From NCBI RefSeq assembly GCF_004683865.2, contig NZ_CP038439.1:3040001-3104000 (forward strand): 64,000 nt of DNA, given 5' to 3'. The translations under genes were made by a program, and so were the position numbers. Each line of letters begins with the position of its first letter. Positions within the stretch are counted from its first letter, which is position 1. This document shows, piece after piece, positions 40,680 to 51,041 of this stretch. The notes below the pieces were generated by a model. It had not been told where the DNA came from, made no database searches, and worked only from the letters and a program-made list of their open reading frames with translations. Source of the DNA: Paracoccus liaowanqingii (GTDB taxonomy: Bacteria > Pseudomonadota > Alphaproteobacteria > Rhodobacterales > Rhodobacteraceae).

Positions 40680-41190
40680 CGGAGTCTCCCTTCAGGGTCT
40701 GGAACATGACCAGCGCATCGACCGGCCCATGTCGCGGATGAAGAAACGCCCCCGGAAGGCGGCCCACAACCCCGAACCCGACCGTCTGCCACAAATGGAC
40801 GGCATCCAGGTTGGTCGAGACGACGAAATTGAACTGCATCGCGCGGAACCCCTGTCCCTCGGCCCAGGTCAGGGCATGGGTCGCCAAGGCACGGGCGAGG
40901 CCGCGTCCCCGCGCCTCGGGATGGGTGGCGAAGGAGGCATTGGCCACATGCGCCCCGCCCCCGGAGCGGTTGGCACCGACATGGCTGGTGCCCAGGATGC
41001 GCCCGTCCAGCTCGGCCACGAAGGCCATGAAGGTCGGCGCGAACCAGTCGGCCAGCGCGTCGTCGCGCGCGATGTCGCGGGGAATGCAGTAGGTTTCCCC
41101 CGCGCGATAGACGGGTCGGAGGATGTCCCAGATGGCGTCGTGGTCGGCAGGGCTGGCGGGGCGGATGACGGCCCCGCCAGTCCCGGTCAT
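40669..41190 (-). CDS. GNAT family N-acetyltransferase
   Basis: 173 residues. Acetyl-CoA-binding motif A reads ARGRGLARALATHAL, and the C-terminal part NLDAVHLWQTVGFGVVGRLPGAF is typical of GNATs that act on small molecules or toxins. Substrate unknown. The start overlaps the ClpP-like gene stop by four bases and the end overlaps fghA, so the three are co-transcribed. Confidence 0.88.
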   Translation of the reverse strand: MTGTGGAVIRPASPADHDAIWDILRPVYRAGETYCIPRDIARDDALADWFAPTFMAFVAELDGRILGTSHVGANRSGGGAHVANASFATHPEARGRGLARALATHALTWAEGQGFRAMQFNFVVSTNLDAVHLWQTVGFGVVGRLPGAFLHPRHGPVDALVMFQTLKGDSDEP

Positions 41191-41825
41191 TTCAGGTCGT
41201 CCACGGTGCGGATCACCTGGCCCAGCAGGCCGTAATCCAGCGCCTCCTGCGTGTTCAGCCAGAAGTCGCGCTGCGTGTCCTTCTCGATCCGCTCGATCGT
41301 CTGACCGGTCGCGTCGGCGAAGACCTGGTTCAGGCGGTCGCGCATCAGGCGGACCTGTTCGGCCTGGATCATCATGTCCGACGAGGTGCCGCCGATCCCG
41401 CCCGAGGGCTGGTGGATCAGGAAACGCGTGTTGGGCAGGCAGTAGCGGTTTTCCTTCTTCGCCGCGACGAAGATCAGGGCGCCCGCGCTGGCCACCCAGC
41501 CCGAACCGATGGTGCGCACGGTGGGGCGGATGAACTTGATCACGTCATGGATCATGTCGCCCGATTCCACATGCCCGCCGGGGGACGAGATCAGCATGTT
41601 GATCGGCCCGTCGCCATCCTCGGCCAAGGCCAGCAGATGCGCCACGGTGCGCTGCGCCAGCTTGTCGTTGATGCCGCCCGCGACGATCACGGTGCGCGAC
41701 TTGAAGTACAGCTTGCCGATCTTGTCGCCTTCGGGAAGGCCCAGGCCCTCGTCCTTGTCGCCCTGATGACGGCGATCGTCCTCGGGCTCGTCGTCATCAT
41801 CATCGTCCAGCCATTGATGGCGCAT
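41187..41825 (-). CDS. ClpP-like serine protease with acidic N-terminus
   Basis: 212 residues with a ClpP fold. Catalytic triad Ser-113 (GWVASAGALIF), His-138 (RFLIHQPSGG) and Asp-187 (QRDFWL) are all kept. The canonical ClpP Ser context (GQAASMGA) is altered, and the N-terminus has six consecutive Asp plus more acidic residues (residues 7-17), so this is a divergent ClpP/TepA-like subfamily, probably not the housekeeping ClpP. The ATG at 41825 has a GAGGAG site. Partner ATPase unknown. Confidence 0.85.
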   Translation of the reverse strand: MRHQWLDDDDDDEPEDDRRHQGDKDEGLGLPEGDKIGKLYFKSRTVIVAGGINDKLAQRTVAHLLALAEDGDGPINMLISSPGGHVESGDMIHDVIKFIRPTVRTIGSGWVASAGALIFVAAKKENRYCLPNTRFLIHQPSGGIGGTSSDMMIQAEQVRLMRDRLNQVFADATGQTIERIEKDTQRDFWLNTQEALDYGLLGQVIRTVDDLK

Positions 41826-41853
41826 GGGCCTGCTCCTCGTTGTTCTCATGGCG

Positions 41854-41877
41854 ACGGCGGGGCCGGGGCCCCGCCGT
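41854..41877 (-). terminator. Terminator hairpin after flhA
   Basis: A perfect 11-bp stem (ACGGCGGGGCC with GGCCCCGCCGT) separated by two bases lies between the flhA stop and the ClpP-like gene. No long T run follows, as often in high-GC genomes. Confidence 0.6.
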
Positions 41878-41903
41878 ACAGATACCTAAGCAGCCATGAA
41901 GGA

Positions 41904-43034
<1,131 letters not shown>

Positions 43035-43073
43035 CTTTGTCTCCTCTCGCTCCCTTGGGGGCTTTTCAGGGCG

Positions 43074-43097
43074 AAGGGGCCGACGGCGCGGCCCCTT
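43074..43097 (-). terminator. Terminator hairpin after gfa
   Basis: AAGGGGCCG and CGGCCCCTT form a perfect 9-bp stem 40-65 bases past the gfa stop, ahead of flhA. It suggests gfa and flhA can be transcribed as separate units. Confidence 0.55.
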
Positions 43098-43137
43098 GGC
43101 ATGATTCTTGCATCATCTTGTCCGACGACGCGACCCG

Positions 43138-43722
43138 TCAGGCGGGCAGCGCGCCGGACTTCTTGGCGACATGGGTCGCGATCGCGTCCATCAAGGGTGG
43201 GGACAGCGCATCATAGGGCTCCAGCCCCAGCTCGCGCAGACGCGACCGGATCGCGTCCATCCGCGACGGCTCGACGCCCGATTCAATGACCGAGCTGACG
43301 AAGGCCGCGAATTCGGGCGGCGACCAGCCGGGCTCGGGCGACAGTTCGGTATGGACGAAGTCGAGACCGTAGAACGGATGGTCCTTGTTCTCGATCCGGC
43401 CATACATGTGGACGCCGCAGTCGCGGCAGCGGTGACGCTGGATCGGGGCGTCGGCATTGACGACCTCCAGCTTGTCGCCATTCTCCAGGACCTCGACCGC
43501 GTCGCGGGCGACCACGGCGACCTGGCTGAAGTCGGCCCCTTCGGGCTTCCAGCACTTGGTGCAGCCGCAGACATGGTTGTGGGCGGTCTGGGCGCCGATC
43601 CGGACCTTGACCGGATTGCTGGCGCAATGGCAGGTCAGGACACCCCCCGAAAAGCCGGGACTGCCCTGCTGGATTCCTTGATCTATGGCCGGGTGGATAT
43701 GCACCCCCTGAGTGCTCGTCAT
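43138..43722 (-). CDS. gfa: S-(hydroxymethyl)glutathione synthase (formaldehyde-activating enzyme)
   Basis: Zinc protein that speeds the condensation of formaldehyde with glutathione. 194 residues, the size known for Paracoccus Gfa. Zinc-binding cysteines are visible in [25 protein letters not shown] and [14 protein letters not shown]. Two ATGs lie in tandem (43725, 43722) after AGGAGGGG; the second has the better spacing. Upstream of flhA. Confidence 0.95.
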   Translation of the reverse strand: MTSTQGVHIHPAIDQGIQQGSPGFSGGVLTCHCASNPVKVRIGAQTAHNHVCGCTKCWKPEGADFSQVAVVARDAVEVLENGDKLEVVNADAPIQRHRCRDCGVHMYGRIENKDHPFYGLDFVHTELSPEPGWSPPEFAAFVSSVIESGVEPSRMDAIRSRLRELGLEPYDALSPPLMDAIATHVAKKSGALPA

Positions 43723-43838
43723 CATCCCCTCCTCTGGCTGACCGGGCGTGACCAAAGGTCGCGCTGTTGGGAACATTCGGCAAGTCAGCGGAAGGTGGTA
43801 GCGGCCCCGCACGATCGCCGGGCCGCCGGATGCCGCGT

Positions 43839-44369
43839 TCAGCTGGCGGGCATCGAGGAAACGCCCACCTTTGCAGGGCGCAGCAGGCGGTCGTGCAGCA
43901 TGAAGCCGTTGTCCATCACCTGGATCACGTTGCCCGCGACGGTGCCGGGCACGGGGGCCTCGAACATGGCCTCGTGGTGGGTGGGATCGAATCGCTCGCC
44001 CGGCTCGGGGCGGATGATGGTGATCCCGTGCTTGGTGAAGACGTTGGACAGCTCGCGCAGGGTCAGCTGGACCCCTTCGATCAGCGCCGAGGCGGCGGCG
44101 CGCTGTTCCTCGGTGGCCGAATCCAGCGCGCGGGTCAGCGCGTCATGGACCGGCAGCAGGTCGCGGGCCAGGCGCGATCCGCCATACTGCTCGGCGTCGC
44201 GGCGGTCCTTGTCGGCCCGCTTGCGCGAGTTTTCCGCATCGGCCAGCGCGCGCATCCACTTGTCGCGCAATTCGTCGCGTTCCGCGGTCAGGCGCGCGAT
44301 CTCGTCATCCTGCTCGGCCAGCGGGTCGTCGAGAAATTCGTCCATCGGCTGTTCGTTCTGCTCGGTCAT
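43839..44369 (-). CDS. grpE: Nucleotide exchange factor GrpE
   Basis: Releases ADP from DnaK. 176 residues: acidic N-terminus ([16 protein letters not shown]), long helix ([24 protein letters not shown] region) and the C-terminal beta domain with [20 protein letters not shown] and [16 protein letters not shown]. The ATG at 44369 follows AAAGGAT. It lies 7 bases downstream of hrcA in a classical hrcA-grpE pair, remote from dnaKJ. Confidence 0.96.
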   Translation of the reverse strand: MTEQNEQPMDEFLDDPLAEQDDEIARLTAERDELRDKWMRALADAENSRKRADKDRRDAEQYGGSRLARDLLPVHDALTRALDSATEEQRAAASALIEGVQLTLRELSNVFTKHGITIIRPEPGERFDPTHHEAMFEAPVPGTVAGNVIQVMDNGFMLHDRLLRPAKVGVSSMPAS

Positions 44370-44376
44370 GGTCACT

Positions 44377-45432
44377 TCATCCTTTCCGGCCGGACAGCAC
44401 ACGTCCGACCAGCTGCGCGGTGTAATCGACAATCGGCACGATCCGGCCGTAATTCAGCCGGGTCGGCCCGATGACACCCACCGCGCCGACAATTTTCCGG
44501 TCGGCATTCATATAGGGTGAAACCACCAGAGCGGAACCCGAAAGTGAAAAAAGCTTGTTCTCGGAGCCGATGAAGATGCGCACCCCCTCGCCCCGCTCGG
44601 TCAGTTCCAGGAATTCCACGATGTCGCGCTTGCGCTCCAGGTCGTCGAACAGCACCCGGATGCGGTCCAGATCGGCGGCCTCGCTGTCCAGAAGGTTCGC
44701 CCGGCCCCGCACGATCAGCCGCGGATCCGCGGCCTCGGCCCCCCACAGCGCGATGCCCGATTCGACCAGCTCGGCCGCCAGCACGTCCAGCTCGCGCCGC
44801 CGCGTGCTGATCTGGTGGGCCAGCCCGCCGCGCAGCTCGGCCAGGGTCTTGCCCTCGGCCATGGCGTTGAGGAAATTCCCGGCCTCGCGCATGGAGGACG
44901 GCGTCTGGCCCGGCGGCGGGGTGAAGATGCGGTTTTCCACATGCCCGTCGGCAAAGACCAGCACGACCAGCGCGCGGTCCAGCCCCAGGCTGACGAACTC
45001 GATATGCCGGATCGGCGCCTCGTGCTTGGGCATCAGCACCAGCGAGGCGCCGCGCGTGATCGAGGACAGGGCCGTGCTGACCCGGTCCAGCAGAACGCCG
45101 GTCTCGGGGTCGTCATTGCCAAGCGTCTGGTCGATGGCGGCGCGGTCGGTGGGGGCGACGGCGTCGATCTCCATCATCCCGTCGACGAACAGCCGCAGGC
45201 CCATCTGCGAGGGCAGCCGCCCCGCCGAGGCGTGGGGACTGTCCAGAAGGCCCATCAGCTCTAGATCCTGCATGACGTTGCGGATCGTGGCGGCGCTGAT
45301 CTTTTCGGACAGGGCGCGGGTCAGGGTGCGCGATCCCACCGGCTCTCCGGTGTCCAGATAGGATTCGACGACCCGGCGAAAGACCTCGCGGGACCGGTCG
45401 TTCAGCTCGTTCAGCAGCGATTCCTGACCCAT
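44377..45432 (-). CDS. hrcA: Heat-inducible transcription repressor HrcA
   Basis: 351-residue repressor that normally binds CIRCE operators of groE or dnaK. N-terminal winged helix (SREVFRRVVESYLDTGEPVGSR, then ISAATIRNVMQDLELMGLL) and the HrcA-specific C-terminal domain (YGRIVPIVDYTAQLVG) are visible. Upstream on the minus strand CCCCATAC (45484-45491) resembles an RpoH -10 element, with a weak CTTT-type -35. No CIRCE repeat was seen in this window. Confidence 0.95.
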   Translation of the reverse strand: MGQESLLNELNDRSREVFRRVVESYLDTGEPVGSRTLTRALSEKISAATIRNVMQDLELMGLLDSPHASAGRLPSQMGLRLFVDGMMEIDAVAPTDRAAIDQTLGNDDPETGVLLDRVSTALSSITRGASLVLMPKHEAPIRHIEFVSLGLDRALVVLVFADGHVENRIFTPPPGQTPSSMREAGNFLNAMAEGKTLAELRGGLAHQISTRRRELDVLAAELVESGIALWGAEAADPRLIVRGRANLLDSEAADLDRIRVLFDDLERKRDIVEFLELTERGEGVRIFIGSENKLFSLSGSALVVSPYMNADRKIVGAVGVIGPTRLNYGRIVPIVDYTAQLVGRVLSGRKG

Positions 45433-45519
45433 GGCCCCTGTCTTGTGACCCCTGACGGGGTTGCGTGATGGTGCCCCCGGGCGGTATGGGGCACCCTATC
45501 TTCACGAAAAGGAACAGTC

Positions 45520-46233
45520 ATGCGCCCGTCAGGCCGGAATCTAGCCCAAATGCGTCCGATTTCAATTGAAACCGGGGTGATGCGGCACGCGGAAGGCTCG
45601 TGCCTGATCAAATGCGGCGAAACGCATGTCCTGTGCACCGCCACCATCGAGGACAACCCGCCCCGCTTCCTGAAGGGCACGGGGCTTGGCTGGGTCACCG
45701 CCGAATACGGGATGCTGCCACGCGCGACGAACACGCGCAACCGCCGCGAGGCCGCGCAGGGCAAGCAATCGGGCCGCACGCAGGAAATCCAGCGTCTGAT
45801 CGGCCGCAGCCTGCGCGCCGGCATCGACCGCAGCGCGCTTGGCGAGCGGCAGATCAGCATCGACTGCGACGTGATCCAGGCCGATGGCGGGACGCGCTGC
45901 GCCTCGATCACCGGGGGCTGGGTGGCGCTGCGGCTGGCGGTGAACAAGCTGCTGAAGGCGGGCGCGATCTCCAGCGACCCGATCCTGGACCATGTGGCCG
46001 CCGTCAGCTGCGGCATCTATGCGGGCCAGCCGCTGCTGGATCTGGACTATGCCGAGGACAGCGAGGCTGGGACCGACGGGAACTTCGTGCTGACCGGCGC
46101 CGGGCGGCTGATCGAGGTGCAGATGTCGGCCGAGGGCGCGACCTTCTCGCGCGACGAGATGGGCCGCCTGCTGGATCTTGCCGAGGCGGGCATGGCCGAT
46201 CTGGTCACCGCCCAGAAGGCCGCCATCGGATGA
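45520..46233 (+). CDS. rph: Ribonuclease PH
   Basis: Phosphorolytic 3'-5' exoribonuclease that trims tRNA 3' ends. 237 residues, full length, with [52 protein letters not shown] and [12 protein letters not shown]. Divergent from hrcA. The stop overlaps the rdgB start (ATGA). Confidence 0.97.
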   Translation: MRPSGRNLAQMRPISIETGVMRHAEGSCLIKCGETHVLCTATIEDNPPRFLKGTGLGWVTAEYGMLPRATNTRNRREAAQGKQSGRTQEIQRLIGRSLRAGIDRSALGERQISIDCDVIQADGGTRCASITGGWVALRLAVNKLLKAGAISSDPILDHVAAVSCGIYAGQPLLDLDYAEDSEAGTDGNFVLTGAGRLIEVQMSAEGATFSRDEMGRLLDLAEAGMADLVTAQKAAIG

Positions 46234-46838
46234 GGCCCTTCGCCGAAAAGCGCCTGCTGGTCGCCACGCACAATGTGGGCAAGCTGGCCGAGATGCGCGC
46301 CCTGCTGGCGCCCTATGGCGTCGAGGTGGTGGGCGCGGCCGAGATGGGCCTGGCCGAGCCCGCCGAGACCGAGGACAGCTTTGTCGGCAATGCCCGCATC
46401 AAGGCGCGCGCCGCCGTGGCGGCGACCGGCCTGCCCGCGCTGGCCGATGACAGTGGCATCAGCGTCGACGGGCTTGGCGGCGCGCCCGGCGTCTATACCG
46501 CGGATTGGGCCGAGACCGGCGCGGGCCGCGATTTTCCCATGGCGATGGCGCGCACCTGGCGCGAGTTGGAGGCCGCAGGCGCCCCTGCCCCGCGCCACGC
46601 GCAGTTCCGCTGCACGCTGGTGCTGATGTGGCCGGACGGCCATGACGAGGTCTTCGAGGGCGTGCTGCCCGGTCAGGTCGTCTGGCCCCCGCGCGGGGCC
46701 GAGGGGCACGGCTATGACCCCATCTTCCAGCCTGACGGGCACGACATCACCCTGGGCCAGATGCCGGCCGAGCTGAAGAACAGCCTCAGCCACCGCGCCC
46801 GCGCCGTGGCCCGGATGATCGGAGCCGCATTTGCGTAA
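46230..46838 (+). CDS. rdgB: dITP/XTP pyrophosphatase RdgB (Ham1)
   Basis: Removes non-canonical purine nucleotides (ITP, dITP, XTP) from the pool. 202 residues with the substrate motif [18 protein letters not shown], catalytic [12 protein letters not shown] and C-terminal [10 protein letters not shown] and LSHRARAV. The start overlaps rph and its end overlaps the TTG start of ridA by 8 bases. The rph-rdgB pairing is common in bacteria. Confidence 0.96.
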   Translation: MRPFAEKRLLVATHNVGKLAEMRALLAPYGVEVVGAAEMGLAEPAETEDSFVGNARIKARAAVAATGLPALADDSGISVDGLGGAPGVYTADWAETGAGRDFPMAMARTWRELEAAGAPAPRHAQFRCTLVLMWPDGHDEVFEGVLPGQVVWPPRGAEGHGYDPIFQPDGHDITLGQMPAELKNSLSHRARAVARMIGAAFA

Positions 46839-47205
46839 GCTGACCACCGGGTCGCCCTTCGAGGCCAAACTGGCCTATAGCCGCGCCGTGGTGCGGGGCG
46901 ACTGGTGCTTTGTGTCGGGCGTGACCGGCTATGATTACGCCGACATGACCATGCCCGGGGATGTGGCCGATCAGGCGCGGAACTGCTTTCGGACGATCTT
47001 CGCCGTGCTGGCCGAGGCCGGGTTCGCGCCGCACGATATCATGCGCGTGCAATACACGATCACCGATGCGGATCTGGTCGAGGCGCTGGCCCCGGCCCTG
47101 TCCGAGGCGCTGGACCCTATCCGGCCCGCCGCGACGATGGTCGTGGCCGGGCTGATCCGCCCCGAGATGAAGGTCGAGATCGAAGTGACGGCGTTTCGCG
47201 GATGA
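46831..47205 (+). CDS. RidA family (YjgF/YER057c) protein
   Basis: 124 residues from a TTG start at 46831, with GGAG six bases before it, inside the rdgB 3' end. It has the Rid pattern (VVRGDWCFVSGVTGYDYADM, GDVADQARNCFRTIFAVLAEAG, PAATMVVAGLI). Canonical RidA hydrolyses reactive enamines or imines; the key Arg is not clearly in the usual place (I see VVAGLIRPEMKVEIEV), so a different Rid subgroup is likely. The stop overlaps hemW. Confidence 0.85.
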   Translation: MRKLTTGSPFEAKLAYSRAVVRGDWCFVSGVTGYDYADMTMPGDVADQARNCFRTIFAVLAEAGFAPHDIMRVQYTITDADLVEALAPALSEALDPIRPAATMVVAGLIRPEMKVEIEVTAFRG

Positions 47206-48368
47206 CCGGCGCGTCGCAGGACTGGCGGGCCGGCGGCTTTGGTTTGTATGTCCACTGGCCCTTCTGCGCCGCCAAATGCCCCTATTGCGATTTCAACAGC
47301 CATGTCACCGCCCATGTCGATCAGCGGCGATGGGCGGCTGCCCTGACATCCGAGATTGCGCGGCTGGCGGCCGAGACGCCGGACCGGCCTTTGGGCAGCA
47401 TCTTCCTTGGCGGCGGCACGCCCTCGCTGATGGAGCCCGAGACCGTCGATGCGGTGATCCGCGCGGCGCAGGCCGGGTGGGGGTTTCGCAACGACATCGA
47501 GATCTCGCTGGAGGCCAACCCGACCAGCGTCGAGAAGGGCCGCTTCCGCGGCTTTGCGGAGGCGGGGGTGAACCGGCTGTCCATGGGCATCCAGGCGATG
47601 AACGACTCCGATCTTCGGCGCCTCGGGCGGCTGCATTCGGTGGCCGAGGCGCGGGCGGCCTTTGACGTGGCGCGCGAGGTCTTCGGGCGGGTCAGCTTCG
47701 ATCTGATCTATGCGCGACAGGGGCAGGACCGCGCCGCCTGGCGGGCCGAGTTGCGTACGGCGCTGGACATGGCGGTGGACCATCTGTCGCTGTACCAGCT
47801 GACCATCGAGCCGGGCACGGCCTTCGGCAGCCGCGCCGCCGCCGGCACGCTGCGCGACCTGCCCGATGACGACCTGTCGGCGGACATGTATTTCGACACG
47901 CAGGAGATCTGCGAGGCGGCCGGGATGGGCTGCTACGAGATCTCGAACCACGCCCGGGCGGGCTCTGAAAGCCGCCACAACCTGGTCTATTGGCGCCAAG
48001 GGGACTGGGCGGCGGTCGGTCCGGGGGCGCATGGGCGGCTGACCCTGCCGCAAGGGCGGATGGCCACCGAGGCGCACCGGATGCCTGGCGCCTGGCTGGC
48101 CGCGGTCGAGGCGGAGGGAACGGGCGAGAGCCTGCGCGAGTTCATCCCCCATCATGAACAGGCAACGGAGTACCTGCTGATGGCCCTGCGCCTGACCGAA
48201 GGACTGGACGAGGCGCGCTATGCCGCGCTGGCCGGCCATGGGTTCGACGAAGCGGCGGTCGGCTCTCTGATCGAGCTGGGCATGATCCGCCGCCACGCGG
48301 GTCGCCTGCACGCAACTGCCGAGGGGCGCCCCGTCCTGAACGCAATCCTGCGCGAACTGGCGGCCTGA
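47202..48368 (+). CDS. hemW: Radical SAM haem chaperone HemW
   Basis: Oxygen-independent coproporphyrinogen-oxidase-like protein; this subgroup is now regarded as a haem chaperone rather than the oxidase. 388 residues. The radical SAM cluster motif is CAAKCPYCDFNSH near residue 24, followed by SIFLGGGTPSLM, ISLEANPTSVEKGRF, SMGIQAMND and YEISNHARAGSESRHNLVYW. Fourth gene of the rph-rdgB-ridA-hemW chain. Confidence 0.94.
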   Translation: MTGASQDWRAGGFGLYVHWPFCAAKCPYCDFNSHVTAHVDQRRWAAALTSEIARLAAETPDRPLGSIFLGGGTPSLMEPETVDAVIRAAQAGWGFRNDIEISLEANPTSVEKGRFRGFAEAGVNRLSMGIQAMNDSDLRRLGRLHSVAEARAAFDVAREVFGRVSFDLIYARQGQDRAAWRAELRTALDMAVDHLSLYQLTIEPGTAFGSRAAAGTLRDLPDDDLSADMYFDTQEICEAAGMGCYEISNHARAGSESRHNLVYWRQGDWAAVGPGAHGRLTLPQGRMATEAHRMPGAWLAAVEAEGTGESLREFIPHHEQATEYLLMALRLTEGLDEARYAALAGHGFDEAAVGSLIELGMIRRHAGRLHATAEGRPVLNAILRELAA

Positions 48369-48371
48369 CAC

Positions 48372-48728
48372 ATGCGACGGAGTCTGTGGCTGATCGTCGG
48401 CTGGCTGTTTCTGGGCCTTGGAATCGTGGGCGTCGCCCTGCCCGTCATGCCGACCGTACCGTTCCTTCTGGTGGCGGCTTGGGCCTTTGCACGGTCCTCG
48501 CCCGTCTTGCATCGCAGGATCCTGGAACATCCGACTTATGGGCCGCCGGTTCAGGCCTGGCAGGAACGGGGCGCCGTGGGCCGGATCGCGAAGATCTGGG
48601 CGATCACCGCGATGACGGGCGGCGTCGCGCTGTCGTGGTTCGTGGGCATGCCATCGTGGGTGGTGGGGGTGCAGGGCGCGGTCTGTGCAACCGTCGCCCT
48701 TTATCTGGTCACCCGGCCTGAAGCATAG
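48372..48728 (+). CDS. YbaN family (DUF454) inner-membrane protein
   Basis: 118 residues with two or three helices (LWLIVGWLFLGLGIVGVALP; IAKIWAITAMTGGVALSWFV; VVGVQGAVCATVALYLV). The family motif LPVMPTVPFLLVAAWAFARSSP and the HPTYGPPVQAWQERGAV segment identify DUF454. Function unknown. It follows hemW by 3 bases and ends 40 bases before the convergent parB. Confidence 0.9.
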   Translation: MRRSLWLIVGWLFLGLGIVGVALPVMPTVPFLLVAAWAFARSSPVLHRRILEHPTYGPPVQAWQERGAVGRIAKIWAITAMTGGVALSWFVGMPSWVVGVQGAVCATVALYLVTRPEA

Positions 48729-48768
48729 CACATTTGGTATCTGTAGGCGTTAAACGATCCATATGTGG

Positions 48769-49670
48769 TCAAGAGTGCCCGCCAAGAAGCTGGCACAGCT
48801 TGTCGAGTTGATCCAGTTCGCGATAGGTGATGGTCAACTGACCGCTCTCGGTCCCACTGTGCGTGATCTGGACCTTCATCTTCAGGTGCGCGGACAGGTC
48901 GGCTTCAAGGGCACGGGTATCGGCATCCTTGTCCGAGGCGCGGGCAGACGTCTTGCGCGAGGCCTTGGCGTCCGACTGGCCAAGATTTCTGACCATCTCC
49001 TCGGTCTCGCGTACCGACAGGCTCTTTTCGACGATCTTTTGGGCCAATTGCGGGGCGTTCTGCGCCGTGATCAGGGCACGGGCATGACCGGCACTCAGCT
49101 TTCCGGTCTTGACCATGTCCTGCACGGCATCCGGCAGCGACAGGAGGCGCAGGAGGTTAGCAATATGGCTGCGGCTCTTGTTAAGGGCTTCGGCCAGACG
49201 CTCTTGCGTGTGACCGAAACGGTCCATTAATTGGCGGAACGATGCGGCCTCCTCGATCGCGTTCAGGTCGGCGCGCTGGATGTTCTCGATGATGGCGACC
49301 TCAAGGACCTCGGTATCCGACATCTCGCGGATGATGACGGGGATGTCGTGCAACTGCGCCATCTGCGCCGCCCGCCAGCGACGTTCGCCCGCCACGATCT
49401 GGTAAAGGCCCTTGTCTTGGGGATGGGGCCGCACGATGAGCGGCTGCAGGACGCCCCGCTGCTTCAGCGAGGCGGCCAGTTCCTGCAGCGCCTCGGGGTC
49501 GAAGCTACGCCGGGGCTGATCGGGATTCGCAGTGATCTGCTCGATCGGAACCAGGGTCCGATCGCGGGGGGTGCCGCAGCGGCCGCCGGGCCGCCATCCA
49601 GGTCCATATCCGCCATGAGGGCCGACAGGCCCCGCCCGAGGCCGCGTTTGGCAAGCTTGTTGTCCGACAT
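48769..49670 (-). pseudogene. parB: Chromosome partitioning protein ParB, frameshifted
   Basis: Centromere-binding CTPase that loads at parS and spreads. The N-terminus (MSDNKLAKRGLGRGLSALMA, the usual ParA-stimulating Arg-rich start) begins at 49670. The frame breaks at the six-G run 49566-49571. Downstream the other frame supplies the rest: LVPIEQITANPDQPRRSFD, the CTP-binding GERRWRAAQMAQL, ENIQRADLNAIEEA and the helix-turn-helix SRSHIANLLRLLSLP. The 902-base span is one base short of a 300-residue protein; one more G restores it. Because ParB matters strongly in alphaproteobacteria, a sequencing error is likelier than real loss. The start overlaps the parA stop. Confidence 0.9.
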
Positions 49671-50455
49671 CAGGCAATCTCCGGCTGAAGGTTCAGGCGC
49701 GCGGTGAACTCGGCCGCGAACTGGCGATAGGCGACACTGCCCTTGGAGCCCGGATCGTAGACCAGGACGGGCTGCGCATGCGACGGCGCCTCAGATACCC
49801 TGACATTGCGGGGAATGACGGTCGGGTAGACGAGATCTCCCAGGGTTTCGCGCGCATCGGCCTCCACCTGCTGGGACAGGTTGTTCCGATAGTCCGACAT
49901 CGTGAGCAGGATCCCGTTGATGCGAAGGCGCGGATTGGCCCCCTGCCGGACCTGCTTGACGGTGGCTAGCAACTGGGACAGCCCCTCCAAGGCGTAGAAC
50001 TCGGCCTGCAACGGAACAAGAACGCTGGACGCCGCGACCATGGCATTCACGGTCAGAAGGCCCAAGGCCGGGGGGCAATCAATGAGGATGATGGTCCCCG
50101 GAGGTGCCGCCTTGAGTTGGCGTTCCAGAAGGCGTGTCCGATCCAGCACTTGTGACAGCTGGACATCGGCAGAGGCCAGATCGGGAGTCGACGGAACGAG
50201 GCGCAGATTGTGAACATCGGTGGCGATCGCAGCCGTCTCCAGGTCCACCTCGCCGGTCAGAAGTTCATAGATCGTATGTTCGCGCTGCTCGGTCGTGATC
50301 CCCAGGCCGGTGGATGCATTCCCTTGAGGGTCCAGATCCACAAGAATCGTTGAATGCCCGGCTTGCGCCAAGGCTGCGCCCAGATTGACCGCCGTGGTCG
50401 TCTTGCCGACACCGCCCTTCTGGTTGGCAATGGCCACAATATGCTGTTCAGGCAT
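49670..50455 (-). CDS. parA: Chromosome partitioning ATPase ParA (Soj)
   Basis: 261-residue deviant Walker ATPase that segregates the origin with ParB-parS. The motif is IANQKGGVGKTTTAVNLGAALA, then ILVDLDPQGNASTGLGI and IILIDCPPALGLLTVNAM. Overlaps the rsmG 3' end by 8 bases and parB by 3. By eye its codons are somewhat less GC-rich than those of outlying genes. Confidence 0.97.
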   Translation of the reverse strand: MPEQHIVAIANQKGGVGKTTTAVNLGAALAQAGHSTILVDLDPQGNASTGLGITTEQREHTIYELLTGEVDLETAAIATDVHNLRLVPSTPDLASADVQLSQVLDRTRLLERQLKAAPPGTIILIDCPPALGLLTVNAMVAASSVLVPLQAEFYALEGLSQLLATVKQVRQGANPRLRINGILLTMSDYRNNLSQQVEADARETLGDLVYPTVIPRNVRVSEAPSHAQPVLVYDPGSKGSVAYRQFAAEFTARLNLQPEIA

Positions 50456-51041
50456 GAGAAACTCCGGTCACTTTCAGAATTGCCGCTTCCGGTTCAGTAC
50501 TACTCGGAACGGCATCCAGATCAAATCGCCAATCGTGCCTGGCATGGGCAGATTCGTCTCGCCAGGTTCGGCCCTTCATCAGATAGGCGGTCCCCGTCGG
50601 TTTCATGTGCAGATGAACCATCTCTAGAAGCTGCGGCAAGGGCGCCAGAGCGCGGGCGGAGACATGATCCGCGTTCTGGGGCGCGATGGACATGATGCGT
50701 TCTGAAATCACTGCCGCGTTCGTCAAGGAGAGTTCACGGATGACAGTACGAAGGAAGGCGGATTTCCGCTGATCGCTTTCGGTGAGAACGACCGACATCT
50801 GTCGATCGGCGCCCATGATCGCGACGACAAGCCCCGGCAGCCCGCCACCGCTTCCCAAGTCGAGCCATAGCCCAGCCTGCGGATCTGCCAAGGAAAACAA
50901 TTGCAAGCTGTCGTCGAGGTGGCGGGATCTGAAGTCCGGCAGTGTAGATGCCGCCACCAGGTTGATCTTGGGGTTCCACTTCTGAACAAGCGCGTGATAG
51001 GCCGACAGACGATCCATTGTTTCACGTGAAACACTGGTCAT
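50448..51041 (-). CDS. rsmG: 16S rRNA (guanine-527-N7)-methyltransferase RsmG
   Basis: Methylates G527 of 16S rRNA with SAM (formerly gidB). 197 residues; SAM site [20 protein letters not shown], with [11 protein letters not shown] before it and [16 protein letters not shown] after. The first codons (SVSRETM) are encoded by a complete parS site. The start overlaps the mnmG stop (ATGA). Confidence 0.95.
   Translation of the reverse strand: MTSVSRETMDRLSAYHALVQKWNPKINLVAASTLPDFRSRHLDDSLQLFSLADPQAGLWLDLGSGGGLPGLVVAIMGADRQMSVVLTESDQRKSAFLRTVIRELSLTNAAVISERIMSIAPQNADHVSARALAPLPQLLEMVHLHMKPTGTAYLMKGRTWRDESAHARHDWRFDLDAVPSSTEPEAAILKVTGVSHA
51018..51033. other. parS centromere site inside rsmG
   Basis: TGTTTCACGTGAAACA, a perfect 16-base palindrome matching the parS consensus TGTTNCACGTGAAACA. 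It falls on codons 3-8 of rsmG (VSRET and flanks), only about 1.4 kb from parAB. Expected ParB nucleation site. Confidence 0.92.
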
